From Alphaproteobacteria bacterium (GTDB lineage: Bacteria; Pseudomonadota; Alphaproteobacteria; Micropepsales; Micropepsaceae), in NCBI GenBank assembly GCA_947474645.1, contig CANJJD010000024.1, positions 1-40,420 on the forward strand: DNA of 40,420 nucleotides. The letters are read 5' to 3'. Position 1 is the first letter of the stretch. Every line of letters starts with the position of its first letter. Of this stretch, positions 40,270 through 40,420 are shown piece after piece. The notes beneath the pieces are model-generated. The model saw nothing but the letters and a program-made list of their open reading frames with translations. It did not search any database and was not told the DNA's origin. Position numbers and translations under genes: made by a program.

Positions 40270-40298
40270 TTGACTTGGGGGTGGCGCGCCCCTAAACA
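40270..40298 (+). promoter_or_regulatory. Likely sigma-70-type promoter of tRNA-Leu
   Basis: TTGACT (-35) and TAAACA (-10) are separated by 17 bases. The -10 ends 37 bases before the first base of the tRNA. The arrangement is almost the same as at tRNA-His. Confidence 0.6.
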
Positions 40299-40335
40299 TC
40301 GCGCCCTTGCCCGGACGGCGTGGCTAGTCCGGTGT

Positions 40336-40420
<85 letters not shown>

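Overview
The window is GC-rich, gene-dense chromosomal DNA from an alphaproteobacterium. Three gene orders that I know from Alphaproteobacteria support this: recG / sdhE-mfd, hisS-hisZ-hisG, and NDUFA9-like / uppP / mtgA-GST-queG. The tRNA-His also has the unusual acceptor end (U72, A73, no G-1) described for a subgroup of Alphaproteobacteria, and there is one full CtrA-type box. A soil Rhizomicrobium/Micropepsaceae-like lineage is possible, but that is only an impression. I see no plasmid, phage or CRISPR hallmarks. The one clear mobile element is the end of an IS3-family insertion sequence at the left edge.

Layout. 1-1275: the right end of an IS has cut into a gene that joined an SpsF-type nucleotidyltransferase to an aldo/keto reductase; the reductase part is intact. 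1276-10442: an L-2-hydroxyglutarate dehydrogenase-like FAD enzyme, a DUF218 membrane protein, then genome maintenance (recG, sdhE, mfd) and a secreted phosphodiesterase. 10608-14340: a small membrane protein and a tightly packed minus-strand unit (acyl-CoA dehydrogenase, retropepsin-like protease, VOC protein), plus a secreted low-complexity protein with its own terminator. 14544-14619: tRNA-Arg(CCT). 14624-22982: a transport region with two orphan OppA-like binding proteins, a 58-residue membrane protein, and a four-gene ABC operon that pairs a PotD-like binding protein with Opp-type permeases and a fused double ATPase.

23012-24472: a beta-barrel protein with a CtrA box, tRNA-His followed by a second copy of its 3' end, and two small proteins. 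24526-28632: three NHL-type beta-propeller proteins, two of them tandem paralogues with ten shared cysteines. 28682-30045: both subunits of a 3-oxoacid CoA-transferase. 30226-33559: hisS-hisZ-hisG, which makes a divergent HisRS and a two-part ATP phosphoribosyltransferase. 33560-40161: a Ste24-like protease, a TPR protein, queG, a GST, mtgA, uppP and an NDUFA9-like NAD(P)-binding protein. 40336-40420: tRNA-Leu(CAG).

Two organisational themes stand out. Genes within units overlap by 1-4 bases (ATGA, GTGA or TGATG junctions), which implies translational coupling. Six of eight convergent gene pairs have no gap or overlapping ends, leaving no room for an intrinsic terminator. The two clear intrinsic terminators both follow small minus-strand genes (13841-13873 and 17965-17992). 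No stretch longer than about 210 bases lacks a gene.
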